A stretch of DNA of 64,000 nucleotides from Palsa-343 sp036269135 (GTDB lineage: Bacteria; Acidobacteriota; Terriglobia; Terriglobales; Acidobacteriaceae), in NCBI GenBank assembly GCA_036269135.1, contig DATASQ010000053.1, forward strand, positions 1 to 64,000, read 5' to 3'. This document shows positions 52,651-61,548 of the stretch, in pieces. Numbering within the stretch: position 1 is the first letter of the stretch; each line of letters starts with the position of its first letter. The notes beneath the pieces are model-generated. The model saw only the letters and a list, made by a program, of their open reading frames with translations. It searched no databases and was not told the DNA's origin. A program made the translations under genes and the position numbers.

Positions 52651-53232
52651 CTAGAACTGCACCTTCGGCGCGTTTTGCGAGGCAGGACTGGCTTCGAAAT
52701 AGTTGTTGTTGGGCTTGAATCCGGCCAGGTGAGCCCAAAAATTGTTGGGAATTTGCCGGATGTACGTGTTGTAGTCGCGCAACGTTTCGTTATAGCGATG
52801 GCGCTCCACCGCGATGCGGTTTTCCGTTCCCTCCAGCTGATCCTGCAGCTCCAGAAAATTCTGGTTCGCTTTGAGGTTGGGATAATTCTCGGCGATGGCC
52901 AGCAGCCGTCCCAGCGCGCCGTCCAGCTGCCCGTTGGCCGCCATCTTGCCCTGGGGATCGTGAGCCGCCAGCAGGGCTTCGCGCGCCTTGTCCACATCGT
53001 CGAAGACCGTCTCTTCATGCTGGGCATAGCCCTTCACGGTGGCCACCAGATTGGGGATCAGATCCGCGCGGCGCTGCAGAACCGCCTGCACATTGCCCCA
53101 CTGCTCCTGGACGGCTTCCTGTTTGGCGACCATCTGCTTCTGCGCGCTGACAAAGCTGCCGAAGATCAGCAGTCCCACCAGCACGAGCACGCCGACGACG
53201 GCCATTGCGATCCACAGCCCACGACGCATCAT
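52651..53232 (-). CDS. LemA family protein
   Basis: A 193-residue membrane-anchored protein: a single N-terminal helix (7-29, IAMAVVGVLVLVGLLIFGSF) and a coiled alpha-helical domain with LQRRADLIPNLVATVKGYAQHEETVF and NFLELQDQLEGTENRIAVERHRYNE, the LemA hallmarks. LemA and TPM (next gene upstream) are a commonly paired, still poorly explained envelope set. Only 30 bases separate the two. Confidence 0.92.
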   Translation of the reverse strand: MMRRGLWIAMAVVGVLVLVGLLIFGSFVSAQKQMVAKQEAVQEQWGNVQAVLQRRADLIPNLVATVKGYAQHEETVFDDVDKAREALLAAHDPQGKMAANGQLDGALGRLLAIAENYPNLKANQNFLELQDQLEGTENRIAVERHRYNETLRDYNTYIRQIPNNFWAHLAGFKPNNNYFEASPASQNAPKVQF

Positions 53233-53262
53233 TGAGTCTTTCTCCTTAGGTCCGTATCGATG

Positions 53263-54054
53263 TTACCAACTGCCGCCGGCGCCGCCGCCGCCGGTACTGC
53301 CGCCGCCGAAGCCGCCAAAACCACTGCCGCTCCCGCCGCCGCCGCCAAAATTCCCACCGCCAAAACCGCCGCCGCCGCCGAAACCGCCCCCGCCGAAGAA
53401 CATGCCCAGCAGGAATCCGAGCAGACCGGTGCCGCCGGCCCAGATGAGGAAGACGACAACGAAGATCAGAAAAACAATGCCGCCAATCACCTGCCCAAGG
53501 CTGGCATGGGGCTGCTCCTGTTGCGCGCCCCAGCGCGTGAGCGGCTGGAGCTGAACGCCGGCGTCCTGCGCGATGATCTGAGAAATTTCATCGACAGCCA
53601 GGGTCACCGCGCCGTCGAAATCGTTGGCGCGCAGCATGGGCACCATCTGGCGCCCGATGTCGCCGACTTTGCCGTCAGGCAGAATGCCCTCGAGCCCATA
53701 GCCGGTTTCAATGAACCGCTTGCGGTCCTTGACGGCGAGCAGGATGATCACGCCGCGGTCGCTGCCCTTGGGCCCGACCTTCCATGCATCTTCCAGCTCC
53801 ACGGCGTACTGCTCCACCGACTCGCCATTGAGGGTATTGACAGTGACGACCGCGATCTGCGCGTGCGCCTCCCGATCGACCTCACCGCACAGACGGTCGA
53901 GCTGCAGCTTCGCCGGTTCCGACATGACGTGCGCCAGGTCGCTGACGTAATCGGTGGGCCGGGGCAGGTCTTTCACAGCCTGGCCGAACGCAGGCGAGAG
54001 CGCGCACAGCAGACCGGCGGCCCAGCACACAGCCCGCATTCTGAGACGGAGCAT
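53263..54054 (-). CDS. TPM-domain membrane protein (YgcG-like)
   Basis: A 263-residue exported protein: signal peptide 1-24, a TPM_phosphatase-type domain at about 33-165 (DYVSDLAHVMSEPAKLQL, DRGVIILLAVKDRKRFIETGYGLEG), one membrane helix (190-212) and a glycine-rich tail ending GGSW. The domain has reported phosphatase activity in plants but is often just a fold. Pairs with lemA downstream. The Gly tail is typical of this family. Confidence 0.88.
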   Translation of the reverse strand: MLRLRMRAVCWAAGLLCALSPAFGQAVKDLPRPTDYVSDLAHVMSEPAKLQLDRLCGEVDREAHAQIAVVTVNTLNGESVEQYAVELEDAWKVGPKGSDRGVIILLAVKDRKRFIETGYGLEGILPDGKVGDIGRQMVPMLRANDFDGAVTLAVDEISQIIAQDAGVQLQPLTRWGAQQEQPHASLGQVIGGIVFLIFVVVFLIWAGGTGLLGFLLGMFFGGGGFGGGGGFGGGNFGGGGGSGSGFGGFGGGSTGGGGAGGSW

Positions 54055-54107
54055 TGGCTTTATTGTAGTCGCGCCGTGGCGCGCAGCCCTGCAACGACCG
54101 CGGGCAA

Positions 54108-54569
54108 TCAGGAGGCCAGCGGCTTCTCCATCACGAGCGCGTCGATGCGATCCATGTAATAGCCGGGAATACGACCGGTCCTGACGAATCCATGGCGGAC
54201 ATAGAACTCCTGGGCAGAGAGGTTATCGACGGCTACTTCGAGGAGCACGGCCACGGCTTTTTGCGCGCGGAGCCTGTCCTCGAGGGTCTGCAACAAGCGG
54301 TGGCCGATGCCGCGGCGGCGCATGGAGCTGTCGACGTCGATCGTGATGAGCCGCCCAACCAGAACTCCGCCACGCTTCTGCGAACCGGCAATGGCAAAGC
54401 CGGCGATCCGGCTATGCTCTTCGGCCACAAGCGCAATATTCCCGGGATAGCGGAGGAAATAGTGCAATTCCGCCTCGGACCATGCGATGCCGGGCGCAAA
54501 GCAGGCCTGATCCAGCGCGTAAAGCGCGGGGAAATCCTGGGAGACGGCGGGGCGAATCGTCAGGGGCAC
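54108..54569 (-). CDS. GNAT family N-acetyltransferase
   Basis: A 153-residue GNAT enzyme transferring acetyl from acetyl-CoA. The pyrophosphate loop reads ITIDVDSSMRRRGIGHRLLQ (near 75-94), with the following strand VLLEVAVDNLSAQEFYVRHGF, as in RimI-like acetyltransferases, which modify ribosomal protein N termini. The alternative is another small amine acetylase. Only 3 bases separate it from the stop of the upstream lipoprotein gene. Confidence 0.87.
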   Translation of the reverse strand: MPLTIRPAVSQDFPALYALDQACFAPGIAWSEAELHYFLRYPGNIALVAEEHSRIAGFAIAGSQKRGGVLVGRLITIDVDSSMRRRGIGHRLLQTLEDRLRAQKAVAVLLEVAVDNLSAQEFYVRHGFVRTGRIPGYYMDRIDALVMEKPLAS

Positions 54570-54572
54570 GGA

Positions 54573-56618
54573 CTATTGTCGCGCGTCCTGGACGTAGGAT
54601 CCGTTGCGAGCCGCTTCCATAACCGGCTGAAGAACAACGCCACTATAGAGCGAGGCAGCCGCGAGGCGACCGTTGACCGAGGCCGCTGCCCGCACCGTCC
54701 AGCCTGTGTTCCACCACTGCCAGGTGCCGTCATGCGGATCGACCGCGTAGATCAGGGTGCCTTCGCTGGAAGTGACGATGAGCCGATCCAGGGCCGGATT
54801 CCAGGCGATGCTGTTGATGGCAACCACAGGGAGCCGCCGCAAGGGGTTCCAGTTTTGTCCGCCATCGCGAGAGTAGAACACCCCTTCGCGCCCGCCGGCC
54901 CACAGCGAGCCATCCGGCGCCAGGCTAAGAGTAGCCAAAGCGGTTAATCCTGCCGGAAGCGGAATGGGTTGCCAGGTGGCGCCCGCGTCATGAGAAATCA
55001 TGATGCCCTCGCGGCGCCCGGCAACGACCGTTCGCCCGGAAACGGCCAGCGCCAGCGTTGCGCCGTCGTGAAAGAAGGAACGGGTATCCTGCGGGGCGAG
55101 AACCGGCTCCCACTGCTTCCCCTGATCCGTGCTGCGCAATACGCCGAGTCCGGTCGCTGCGTACCAGGCGCCATCCGACGCCGCCAGCGCCGTCACCCGG
55201 CCTTCAATCTGCTGCGGCTCCTGGGGCTTTGGCTCTGCGATGCGACGTCTTCCGCGGGTCCGCCGTTCGTGCTTCGTCTTAACCGGAGGCGCGGGGTCGG
55301 GGACGGTGACTGCATTCGCGGGAAGCCACGTATCGCCGTCCAGGCGAAAGATGCCGTCGCTGGTTCCGGCCAGCACGGTGCCGTCCGCGCTCTGAGCCAG
55401 CACGAAAACATCGCGCCCGCGCAAGCCGTCGCTCTGCTGTTTCCAGGTCCGCCCTTCGTCCGCGCTGGAGAAAACGCCTCCGTAAAGCTTGTCGTTGATT
55501 ACGCCGGCATAGAGGGTGCCATGCACCAGGTTGTCAGCGAGCAGCGCACTGACCTGGCGCTGAGAAAACCCGGTGTTGGAGGCCTCGAACCCGGTGCCTC
55601 CGTCTTCGCTGGCCAGGATGCCGCTTCGATCGGTTGCCAGCAGCACATGCTTCGGATTGCGCGGATCCACGTAGACGTCGTTGACGATCACGTCCGGACC
55701 GGTGGTGCGGGTCCAGTGCTCTCCGCCGTCCTCGGTCTTGTACAGGCCCTGGGTGGTTCCGGCATAAACGGTATTCCGATTGACCGGATCCATCCGCAGC
55801 GAGCGCGTCCGCCGGGCTGTGGACGGGATGCCCTGCACCTTCCGGAAATCACCGCCGTAATCGTCGCTGCGATAGATACCGGAGCAGGCGCTGAGGAACA
55901 CGACGCTGGGCCGGGAGGGATCGACAACCATGGAGAAAACATCGGAGTCGTCAATCACGCCCTGTTTAATGTTGCTCCAGTGGGCGCCGCCGTCCTCCGT
56001 GCGCCAGGGCAAATGCCACGTGCCCGCGTAAATCGTTCCGGCATCGTAGGGATCGATCGCCAGCGACTCCACTTCGTGAATCTCGGTGCTCCCGGGCGGG
56101 CTGATCTCCTGCCAGTGCCGCCCGCTGTCCTCGGTGCGATACACACCGCGCAGCGTGCCCGCCACCAGCACGTGGGGATTGGAGCGCGCCTGGGCCAGCG
56201 ACCGTACGGACTGACCCCCCATCTGCGGAGCTTCGCTCCAGGTGTGCCCTTCGTCGTGGCTGATGTAGATGCCGCCGTCCGGGTGGTCCATGCTCCAGAC
56301 ACCCGCGTACAGCGTATGCAGATCGGAGCGGTCGACGACCAGGCTGTCGACGACGAGGTTGTTCTGTTGCCCGAGATGGGCCAGGCGCGACCAGGTTGAG
56401 CCTCCATCGTTGGAGACATAAATCCAGCTGTCGGTGGTGCCGACGTAAATCCGGCTCGGATCCTGGGGACTGAAGGCAAAACGCCGCGCATCGCCGCCAT
56501 CGGGACCGGCGGGATTCCAGAGGGAAAGTGCCGCAGAGGCGGTGAGGCAGCCGCAACCAGACAGAAGAGCGGCCAGGGCCGCAATCCACAAACAGTACCG
56601 CATCGATTTCATATTCAC
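54573..56618 (-). CDS. BNR/Hcf136-like beta-propeller lipoprotein
   Basis: A 681-residue lipoprotein. Lipobox LSGC puts the lipidated cysteine at residue 22. The mature chain has many BNR/YCF48-type blades with S.D.G.TW cores (VSNDGGSTW, ISHDEGHTW, TEDSGRHW, SREDG...), about ten, consistent with one large or two tandem propellers. A charged insert (KHERRTRGRRRIAEPKPQ) sits near residue 448. Relatives include Hcf136 assembly factors and secreted sialidase-like sensors. Predicted to face the periplasm. Co-transcribed with the GNAT gene. Confidence 0.8.
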   Translation of the reverse strand: MNMKSMRYCLWIAALAALLSGCGCLTASAALSLWNPAGPDGGDARRFAFSPQDPSRIYVGTTDSWIYVSNDGGSTWSRLAHLGQQNNLVVDSLVVDRSDLHTLYAGVWSMDHPDGGIYISHDEGHTWSEAPQMGGQSVRSLAQARSNPHVLVAGTLRGVYRTEDSGRHWQEISPPGSTEIHEVESLAIDPYDAGTIYAGTWHLPWRTEDGGAHWSNIKQGVIDDSDVFSMVVDPSRPSVVFLSACSGIYRSDDYGGDFRKVQGIPSTARRTRSLRMDPVNRNTVYAGTTQGLYKTEDGGEHWTRTTGPDVIVNDVYVDPRNPKHVLLATDRSGILASEDGGTGFEASNTGFSQRQVSALLADNLVHGTLYAGVINDKLYGGVFSSADEGRTWKQQSDGLRGRDVFVLAQSADGTVLAGTSDGIFRLDGDTWLPANAVTVPDPAPPVKTKHERRTRGRRRIAEPKPQEPQQIEGRVTALAASDGAWYAATGLGVLRSTDQGKQWEPVLAPQDTRSFFHDGATLALAVSGRTVVAGRREGIMISHDAGATWQPIPLPAGLTALATLSLAPDGSLWAGGREGVFYSRDGGQNWNPLRRLPVVAINSIAWNPALDRLIVTSSEGTLIYAVDPHDGTWQWWNTGWTVRAAASVNGRLAAASLYSGVVLQPVMEAARNGSYVQDARQ

Positions 56619-56776
56619 TATGGGAACCGCTCCGGAACCGCGAAGGTCAGGAGTCTGATTCCATGCTACCTGCTTTTGCAGGCGATTCGCTCGCCGCGAG
56701 CCGCCGGGGTCCCATGATTGGCAACGGAGCGCCGGTTACCGCAGGTCCATCTCCGGGCGCCGCCTGATTGCACAAC

Positions 56777-56811
56777 AAAAAACAGGGCCGACCATGACGG
56801 TCGGCCCTGTT
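56777..56811 (-). terminator. Intrinsic terminator after OmpA-like gene
   Basis: A 13-bp perfect stem (AACAGGGCCGACC at 56781-56793 with GGTCGGCCCTGTT at 56799-56811, loop ATGAC) followed on the minus strand by TTTTTTG. Lies 20 bases after the OmpA-like stop. Confidence 0.88.
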
Positions 56812-56829
56812 GGTGAGGGTTCGCTGGAT

Positions 56830-58539
56830 TTACTGAGCCGCTTTTTTCGCGGCCGCGTGATGGTGATGGTGGTGATGCACCGGATTGCGAGGCTGGGCCT
56901 TCACGGCGTTCTCATCGACCGGCGTCGTGCCCTGCACGTCGTTGTCGAAGTTAGCGCCCGCCGGAACCAGGTAATCTTCCACCTCGTTCTGGCCGGTTGT
57001 GCCCGTCCTCACCTGGATACGGCTGGCATCGATGCCCTTCTGCGTCACCAGGTAGTCTTTGGTGTTCACCGCGCGCTGGGCTGCCAGTTTATCGGCAGTC
57101 ATCGCGTGGCGAGAGTGGCGGCCGTGGCGCATCGGCACAGGAGCCGAGTTGCCCACAACCACCAGCGAGGCATCGGCTTTCTGCTGCGCGTTCAGGGCCA
57201 CGTCGTCCAGGCAGGCCTTGGCTTCGTTATCGACGCGCGTCGGACGCCGCTTGTCCTTGTTGAACTGGATCGAGCACAGGGTCTGCGTCTTCGGAGCCGG
57301 CGGCGGTGGCGGAGCCTGCACATCCACTGTCGTCGTTGCCGAAGCGGTTTGGCCTTTGTCGTCCTGGACATTGCCGGTGACCGTGATGGTTCCGGAGGGC
57401 GCGCCGGTTGTCGAGAGCGTCGCCGTGTTGCCGGTTCCATTGATCGAGCCAGCCGACGCCGAGTAGCTGTAGGTCAGCGGCCGGTTCTGCGGGCTGACGC
57501 CGTTGCAGTTAATCGTGGAGCTTTCGCCCGGCTTCACCGTTGTCGGATTCGCCGTGCAGCTCACGGTCGGCGGCTCAAACTGCTTCACGGTGAACTGCGC
57601 CGTGCAGTCCGCAGACTGTCCCGGCTTCTTGCCCTCGGTGACATGACCGGTCACGGTGTAGGTGCCCGGCTGCAGGTTGGCCGTATCGATCGTCGCCGTG
57701 GAGTTCGTGCCGCCCACGCTCACGCCCTGGCCGCTCCAGCTGTAGCTGGCCGGCTTCTTGGGGTTGAGGTTGGTGGCGGTCCCGGTGACCGTTACCTGAT
57801 CGCCCGGAAAGACCGACGCCGGATTCATCGAGCAGGCATACTGCACGGGCGGCGGCGGAACGATGCTGCCGAAGTGGATCAGAATGCCCGTGCTGAGACG
57901 CGCCGCGTCGATGTTGGCACGGCCGCCGATATCCGGCACCGGTCCGAAATCCGCGTGCATGTACTGGTAGTCGGCCTGGAAGAGGCGCAGACCGAAGCGA
58001 TGGTCGGCAAACGGCAGGTCGTAATCGAGACCACCCCCAACCGTCAGGGCCGGGCCCCAGGTGTAGGGATGTTTCGGATTGGCTCCCGGTCCGGAGTTAT
58101 TGGGTCCGCCGACGCGGGCGCCACCTGCCAGCCCGTGGACAAATGGAGTCATGCCCTGGACGGGGTAACGGAACACGATTCCAGCCTGGCCGTCGGAGAT
58201 TCCATCGTTCTGGCCGTTCGGATGATTGGCGTATTCAATCTGTCCGCCAACATAACGATTGAAGTAGTAGGTGAAGCTCCCGATGGCTCCCAGATCAATC
58301 GCAGAATAATCCAGATAGTTGGTCGTCCCATTCGACAGGGTGGTGGTCACCGTGTCGTGCGGAGCCAGATAGGAGTAACCCATAAAGACGTCCGCGCGCG
58401 AAATCGAGCGATCCGGTTTGGCTGTGGGCGCAGCCGGCAAAGAGGACGAAGTCTGAGCCGGGAGCGCCGAAACACCCAATCCTAAAGCGCAACCGACAAG
58501 CAGGGTTCGGCCCACAAAACTGTATGGACGAGAAAGCAT
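56830..58539 (-). CDS. OmpA-like outer-membrane protein with polyhistidine tail
   Basis: A 569-residue outer-membrane protein. After a signal peptide (to about residue 30, SALPA-QT), a small beta-barrel (about 45-215; DVFMGYSYLAPHD, YFNRYVGGQIEYANH), then two or three Ig/PKD-like domains (PVQYACSMNPASVFPGD; PPTVSCTANPTTVKPGE), a proline spacer (APPPPPAPK) and an OmpA-C-like region (SIQFNKDKRRPTRVDNEAKACLDDV, KDYLVTQKGIDASRIQV). It ends with seven consecutive histidines and AAAKKAAQ. Start ATG 58539 follows GGAGGA; seven earlier codons are open. The periplasmic end probably contacts peptidoglycan; the histidine run may bind metal. Confidence 0.82.
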   Translation of the reverse strand: MLSRPYSFVGRTLLVGCALGLGVSALPAQTSSSLPAAPTAKPDRSISRADVFMGYSYLAPHDTVTTTLSNGTTNYLDYSAIDLGAIGSFTYYFNRYVGGQIEYANHPNGQNDGISDGQAGIVFRYPVQGMTPFVHGLAGGARVGGPNNSGPGANPKHPYTWGPALTVGGGLDYDLPFADHRFGLRLFQADYQYMHADFGPVPDIGGRANIDAARLSTGILIHFGSIVPPPPVQYACSMNPASVFPGDQVTVTGTATNLNPKKPASYSWSGQGVSVGGTNSTATIDTANLQPGTYTVTGHVTEGKKPGQSADCTAQFTVKQFEPPTVSCTANPTTVKPGESSTINCNGVSPQNRPLTYSYSASAGSINGTGNTATLSTTGAPSGTITVTGNVQDDKGQTASATTTVDVQAPPPPPAPKTQTLCSIQFNKDKRRPTRVDNEAKACLDDVALNAQQKADASLVVVGNSAPVPMRHGRHSRHAMTADKLAAQRAVNTKDYLVTQKGIDASRIQVRTGTTGQNEVEDYLVPAGANFDNDVQGTTPVDENAVKAQPRNPVHHHHHHHAAAKKAAQ

Positions 58540-58846
58540 GCGTCTATCCTCCGCAACCACTGATAAGAGCTAACGAAGACAACAACTGGCCAGTACTAAT
58601 CTGACAACTGAAGGAAGCGGAGGGGAAAAGACTCCGCGCTACTGAAATTACCACAGGAATTCCCTGCCAGAGCGCATTCTTTCAATCAGTTGGCCGTATA
58701 CAGGCAGGTTCCCCGGATTTCATTTTCGTGTCATCGCACTATCGCTTCAGCCAACAGAGCGAGTCTATTTTTCCCGGGGGATGTGCGCGGCTGAACAACG
58801 TTCCCAACAGCCGTCTCTCACTCAATAAGTTAACCAGGCGGGACCG
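58540..58846. other. Gene-free leader between ompA-like and nuoB
   Basis: No coding region is convincing. The stretch is lower in GC than the genes around and probably carries the promoter of the OmpA-like gene on the minus strand; no -35/-10 pair is clear enough to mark. nuoB ends immediately to the right, with no strong terminator seen. Confidence 0.5.
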
Positions 58847-59419
58847 CTATTGCAAGTTGAGGACCCGCTTCAGGCTGCCGCGTTCGTGCTGAATCTTCTC
58901 CTGCAGCAGCGTAATGGCATACAGCAGCTGCTCGGGCCTGGGCGGACATCCCGGCACATACACATCCACGGGAATCACCTGGTTGACGCCCTGCACCAGG
59001 GCATAGTTGTTGAACACGCCGCCTGAAGTGGCGCATGCGCCCATGGAAATAACCCATTTGGGCTCAGGCATCTGGTCGTAGAGCCTCCGGATGACGGGCG
59101 CCATCTTCCAGGAAACCCGGCCCGCGATCACCATCAGGTCCGACTGGCGGGGCGAGGGACGGAACACCTCCGCGCCAAAGCGCGCCACATCGAAGCGGGA
59201 GGCGCCCATGGACATCATCTCGATCGCGCAGCAGGCAAGGCCAAACGTCATCGGCCAGATGGAATTCTTCCGGATCCAGTTGATCGCCGAATCGACCGTG
59301 GTGAGGAATACGCCTTCGGGCTGCTCGTACCCATAGCTGGCCTCGAAGATCTTTTCGCGATTCTTCGCAAGGCTCTCCATGCTCCCAAAGAGCCGGCGGT
59401 CTCGTAAGGCTTCGCTCAT
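58847..59419 (-). CDS. nuoB: NADH-quinone oxidoreductase subunit B, isolated gene
   Basis: Subunit of respiratory complex I carrying the terminal iron-sulfur cluster N2. The 190 residues include C63-C64 (LACCAIEM), C129 (SMGACATSGG) and C158 (VPGCPPRPEQ), the N2 ligands, and the GRVSWKMAPVIRRLYDQM helix. A 45-residue N-terminal extension (EKIFEASYGYEQPEG) precedes the core. No other nuo gene lies nearby: the neighbours are an OmpA-like gene and amt. It may be a second copy or a displaced member of a split complex I operon. Confidence 0.9.
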   Translation of the reverse strand: MSEALRDRRLFGSMESLAKNREKIFEASYGYEQPEGVFLTTVDSAINWIRKNSIWPMTFGLACCAIEMMSMGASRFDVARFGAEVFRPSPRQSDLMVIAGRVSWKMAPVIRRLYDQMPEPKWVISMGACATSGGVFNNYALVQGVNQVIPVDVYVPGCPPRPEQLLYAITLLQEKIQHERGSLKRVLNLQ

Positions 59420-59755
59420 GCTTCCATGATACCTGCCGGCGGGGCCGGTTTTCTTCCTGCAGCCGGTATTCGTCTTCGCGTTGGTAATGCCCGTGTCAGG
59501 AAAGGAAAGGATTCCGACCCGCAGGTGCCTCGCGGCGGCAAATCATGCCTTCGCTGTTGGTCGGTTCCGAATCGGCCTTCGCCATTCAGCCGCGGGGTTC
59601 GTGTTCGGCTCCAAAATTCCCTGTTTTCCATCGGGCAAAATTATGTAAAAGTAGGTCTCAGGATCGTTGCACAACCTCTTTGCGGCCCGTACCCTCCGGC
59701 TGCCACCCTGCGTCACCCTGTCGTGACACAACCCGTGCACTACCTACGGAGTGTT
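59420..59755. other. Divergent leader between nuoB and amt
   Basis: No gene is convincing across these 336 bases. They are less G-rich than the left half of the window. Seen: a TTATGTAAAA segment at about 59644, an inverted pair GTCA...TGAC before the amt start, and a GGAG ribosome site five bases before the amt ATG. No sigma-54 -24/-12 spacing (GG-N10-GC) was found despite the nitrogen context. Confidence 0.5.
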
Positions 59756-61105
59756 ATGCCTTTTCGACGCTGGACCCGCCTGTCTCTTTTGCTGCCTCTG
59801 CTCTGTGCCCCCGCCGCCCTGGCGCAGACTACTGCTGCCGCACCGACGATTTCTGCCGGCGACAACGCCTGGATGCTCACCAGCGCGGCGCTTGTGCTCC
59901 TGATGACCGGCCCTGGCCTGGCCCTCTTTTACGGCGGCCTGGTTCGCCGGAAAAACGTGCTCGCGACCATGATGCAGAGCTTCGCCATGATGTGCATCGT
60001 CACGGTGATCTGGGCCATCGTCGGCTACAGCCTGGCCTTCGGCCCGGGCAACAGTTTCATTGGTGGCTTCCACTACCTTTTCCTGCACAACGTGGGTCTC
60101 GCGCCCGATGCCGACTACGCCGCCACCATCCCGGCGCAGACCTACATGATCTATCAGCTGATGTTCGCCATCATTACCCCGGCGCTCATCTGCGGAGCCT
60201 TCGCCGAACGGATGAAGTTCAGCGCGATGTGCCTGTTTCTCACGCTGTGGTCCCTCGTTGTCTACTCGCCCATGGCCCACATGGTCTGGGGCAAGGGCGG
60301 ATTGCTGAACGCCTCCCTCGGCGGCAAAATTCCCTGCCTTGATTTCGCCGGCGGCACCGTCGTGCACATCACCTCCGGGGTTTCGGCTCTGGTCTGCGCT
60401 TTGTATCTGGGCAAGCGTGTCGGGTATCCCAAAGAGCCGTCGCCGCCGCACTCGGTCGTGCTCAGCTTCATCGGAGCCTGCCTGCTGTGGGTCGGCTGGT
60501 TCGGCTTCAACGCCGGTTCGGCCGTCGCCGCCAACGGACTTGCCACCAGCGCTTTCGTCAACACGCATTTTGCCACGGCCACAGCGGCCATTGGCTGGAG
60601 CCTCGCTGAATGGATCCGCAACGGCAAGCCCAGCGCTCTGGGCGCGATCTCCGGCGCGGTCGCCGGGCTGGTCGCCATTACGCCGGCTTCCGGATTTGTC
60701 CAGCCCATGTCCGCTCTGATCATCGGCTTTATCGCCGGGATCTTCTGCTTCTTTATGGTCACGGTCGTCAAGAACTGGTTCGGCTACGACGACTCGCTGG
60801 ATGCCTTCGGCGTGCACGGCGCCGGCGGCACCATCGGCGCGCTCCTGACCGGGTTCTTTGCTTCCAGCGCCATCAACCCGATCTTCGGCAATGGCAAAGC
60901 CACCGGGGCGGTCGACGGCAACTGGCATCAGATCCTGAATCAGCTGGCCGGCATCGCCATTGCCTGGGGGCTCTCCATCGTCGGCACCCTGATCCTGCTC
61001 AAGCTGGTGGACCTGATCGTCGGCCTGCGCGTTTCGCGCGAAGACGAGATCGAGGGTCTCGACGTGACCCAGCATGGCGAAGAGGGCTACGACTTCGCTT
61101 CCTGA
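59756..61105 (+). CDS. amt: Ammonium transporter
   Basis: A 449-residue Amt/Rh-family ammonium channel. Signal-peptide-like first helix (1-24), then 11 membrane helices with the phenylalanine gate and the twin histidines of the pore (VHITSG and FGVHGAGG). C-terminal cytosolic tail (REDEIEGLDVTQHGEEGYDF) is where GlnB/GlnK binds to close the channel. ATG 59756 follows GGAG. First gene of an amt-glnB-glnD cluster, so ammonium uptake and its PII control are co-expressed. Confidence 0.94.
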   Translation: MPFRRWTRLSLLLPLLCAPAALAQTTAAAPTISAGDNAWMLTSAALVLLMTGPGLALFYGGLVRRKNVLATMMQSFAMMCIVTVIWAIVGYSLAFGPGNSFIGGFHYLFLHNVGLAPDADYAATIPAQTYMIYQLMFAIITPALICGAFAERMKFSAMCLFLTLWSLVVYSPMAHMVWGKGGLLNASLGGKIPCLDFAGGTVVHITSGVSALVCALYLGKRVGYPKEPSPPHSVVLSFIGACLLWVGWFGFNAGSAVAANGLATSAFVNTHFATATAAIGWSLAEWIRNGKPSALGAISGAVAGLVAITPASGFVQPMSALIIGFIAGIFCFFMVTVVKNWFGYDDSLDAFGVHGAGGTIGALLTGFFASSAINPIFGNGKATGAVDGNWHQILNQLAGIAIAWGLSIVGTLILLKLVDLIVGLRVSREDEIEGLDVTQHGEEGYDFAS

Positions 61106-61147
61106 TGGGCTGAACGTATACTCTGTGTTGCCAGGAATTGAGACCTT

Positions 61148-61486
61148 ATGCAAAAGATTGAAGCTGTCATTCAGCCATCCAAGCTCGATGCCGTGAAGGA
61201 TGCGCTGCTGGAAGCAGGCATCGAAGGCATGACCATTCTCGAAGCCCGCGGCCATGGGCGCCAGAAGGGTCACACCGAGTTCTACCGCGGTCGCGAATAT
61301 ACGGTCGATCTGCTGCCCAAGATCAAGATCGAAATGGTGGTGCGCGATGAAATGGCCGATCAGGCGATTCAGGCCATCGTCTCCTCGGCGCGTACCGGCA
61401 AGATCGGCGACGGCAAGATCTTCGTCTCGAAGGTGGACGACGCCATTCGCATCCGCAATGACGAGCGCGGTCCGTCAGCGCTCTGA
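61148..61486 (+). CDS. glnB: PII nitrogen-regulatory protein
   Basis: A 112-residue PII signalling protein, sensing ATP/ADP and 2-oxoglutarate. N terminus MQKIEAVIQPSKLDAVKDAL, T-loop GHTEFYRGREYTVDLLPK with the uridylylation tyrosine Y51, and the C-terminal IGDGKIFVSKVDDAIRIRNDERG B/C loops. It lies 42 bases after amt and before glnD, the enzyme that uridylylates it. GlnK and GlnB cannot be separated by sequence here; the amt link would suit GlnK. Confidence 0.93.
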   Translation: MQKIEAVIQPSKLDAVKDALLEAGIEGMTILEARGHGRQKGHTEFYRGREYTVDLLPKIKIEMVVRDEMADQAIQAIVSSARTGKIGDGKIFVSKVDDAIRIRNDERGPSAL

Positions 61487-61548
61487 TCTTCACTGGCTCG
61501 CGCGAGCACCGTCATGGCAGTGGCGCCCGTGCAGACGGAGTAAGCCGA

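Noticed and set aside
56830..56880. Polyhistidine run as a cloning artefact
   Set aside because: It is followed by native-looking sequence, a stop and a natural terminator in genomic context.
59637..59660. TTATGTAAAA as a dif (XerD) half-site
   Set aside because: Only the XerD half matches; the XerC half and central region match poorly (4 of 11 bases).
59640..59755. Sigma-54 promoter before amt
   Set aside because: No GG-N10-GC spacing was found; candidates had 6 or 13 bases between the dinucleotides.
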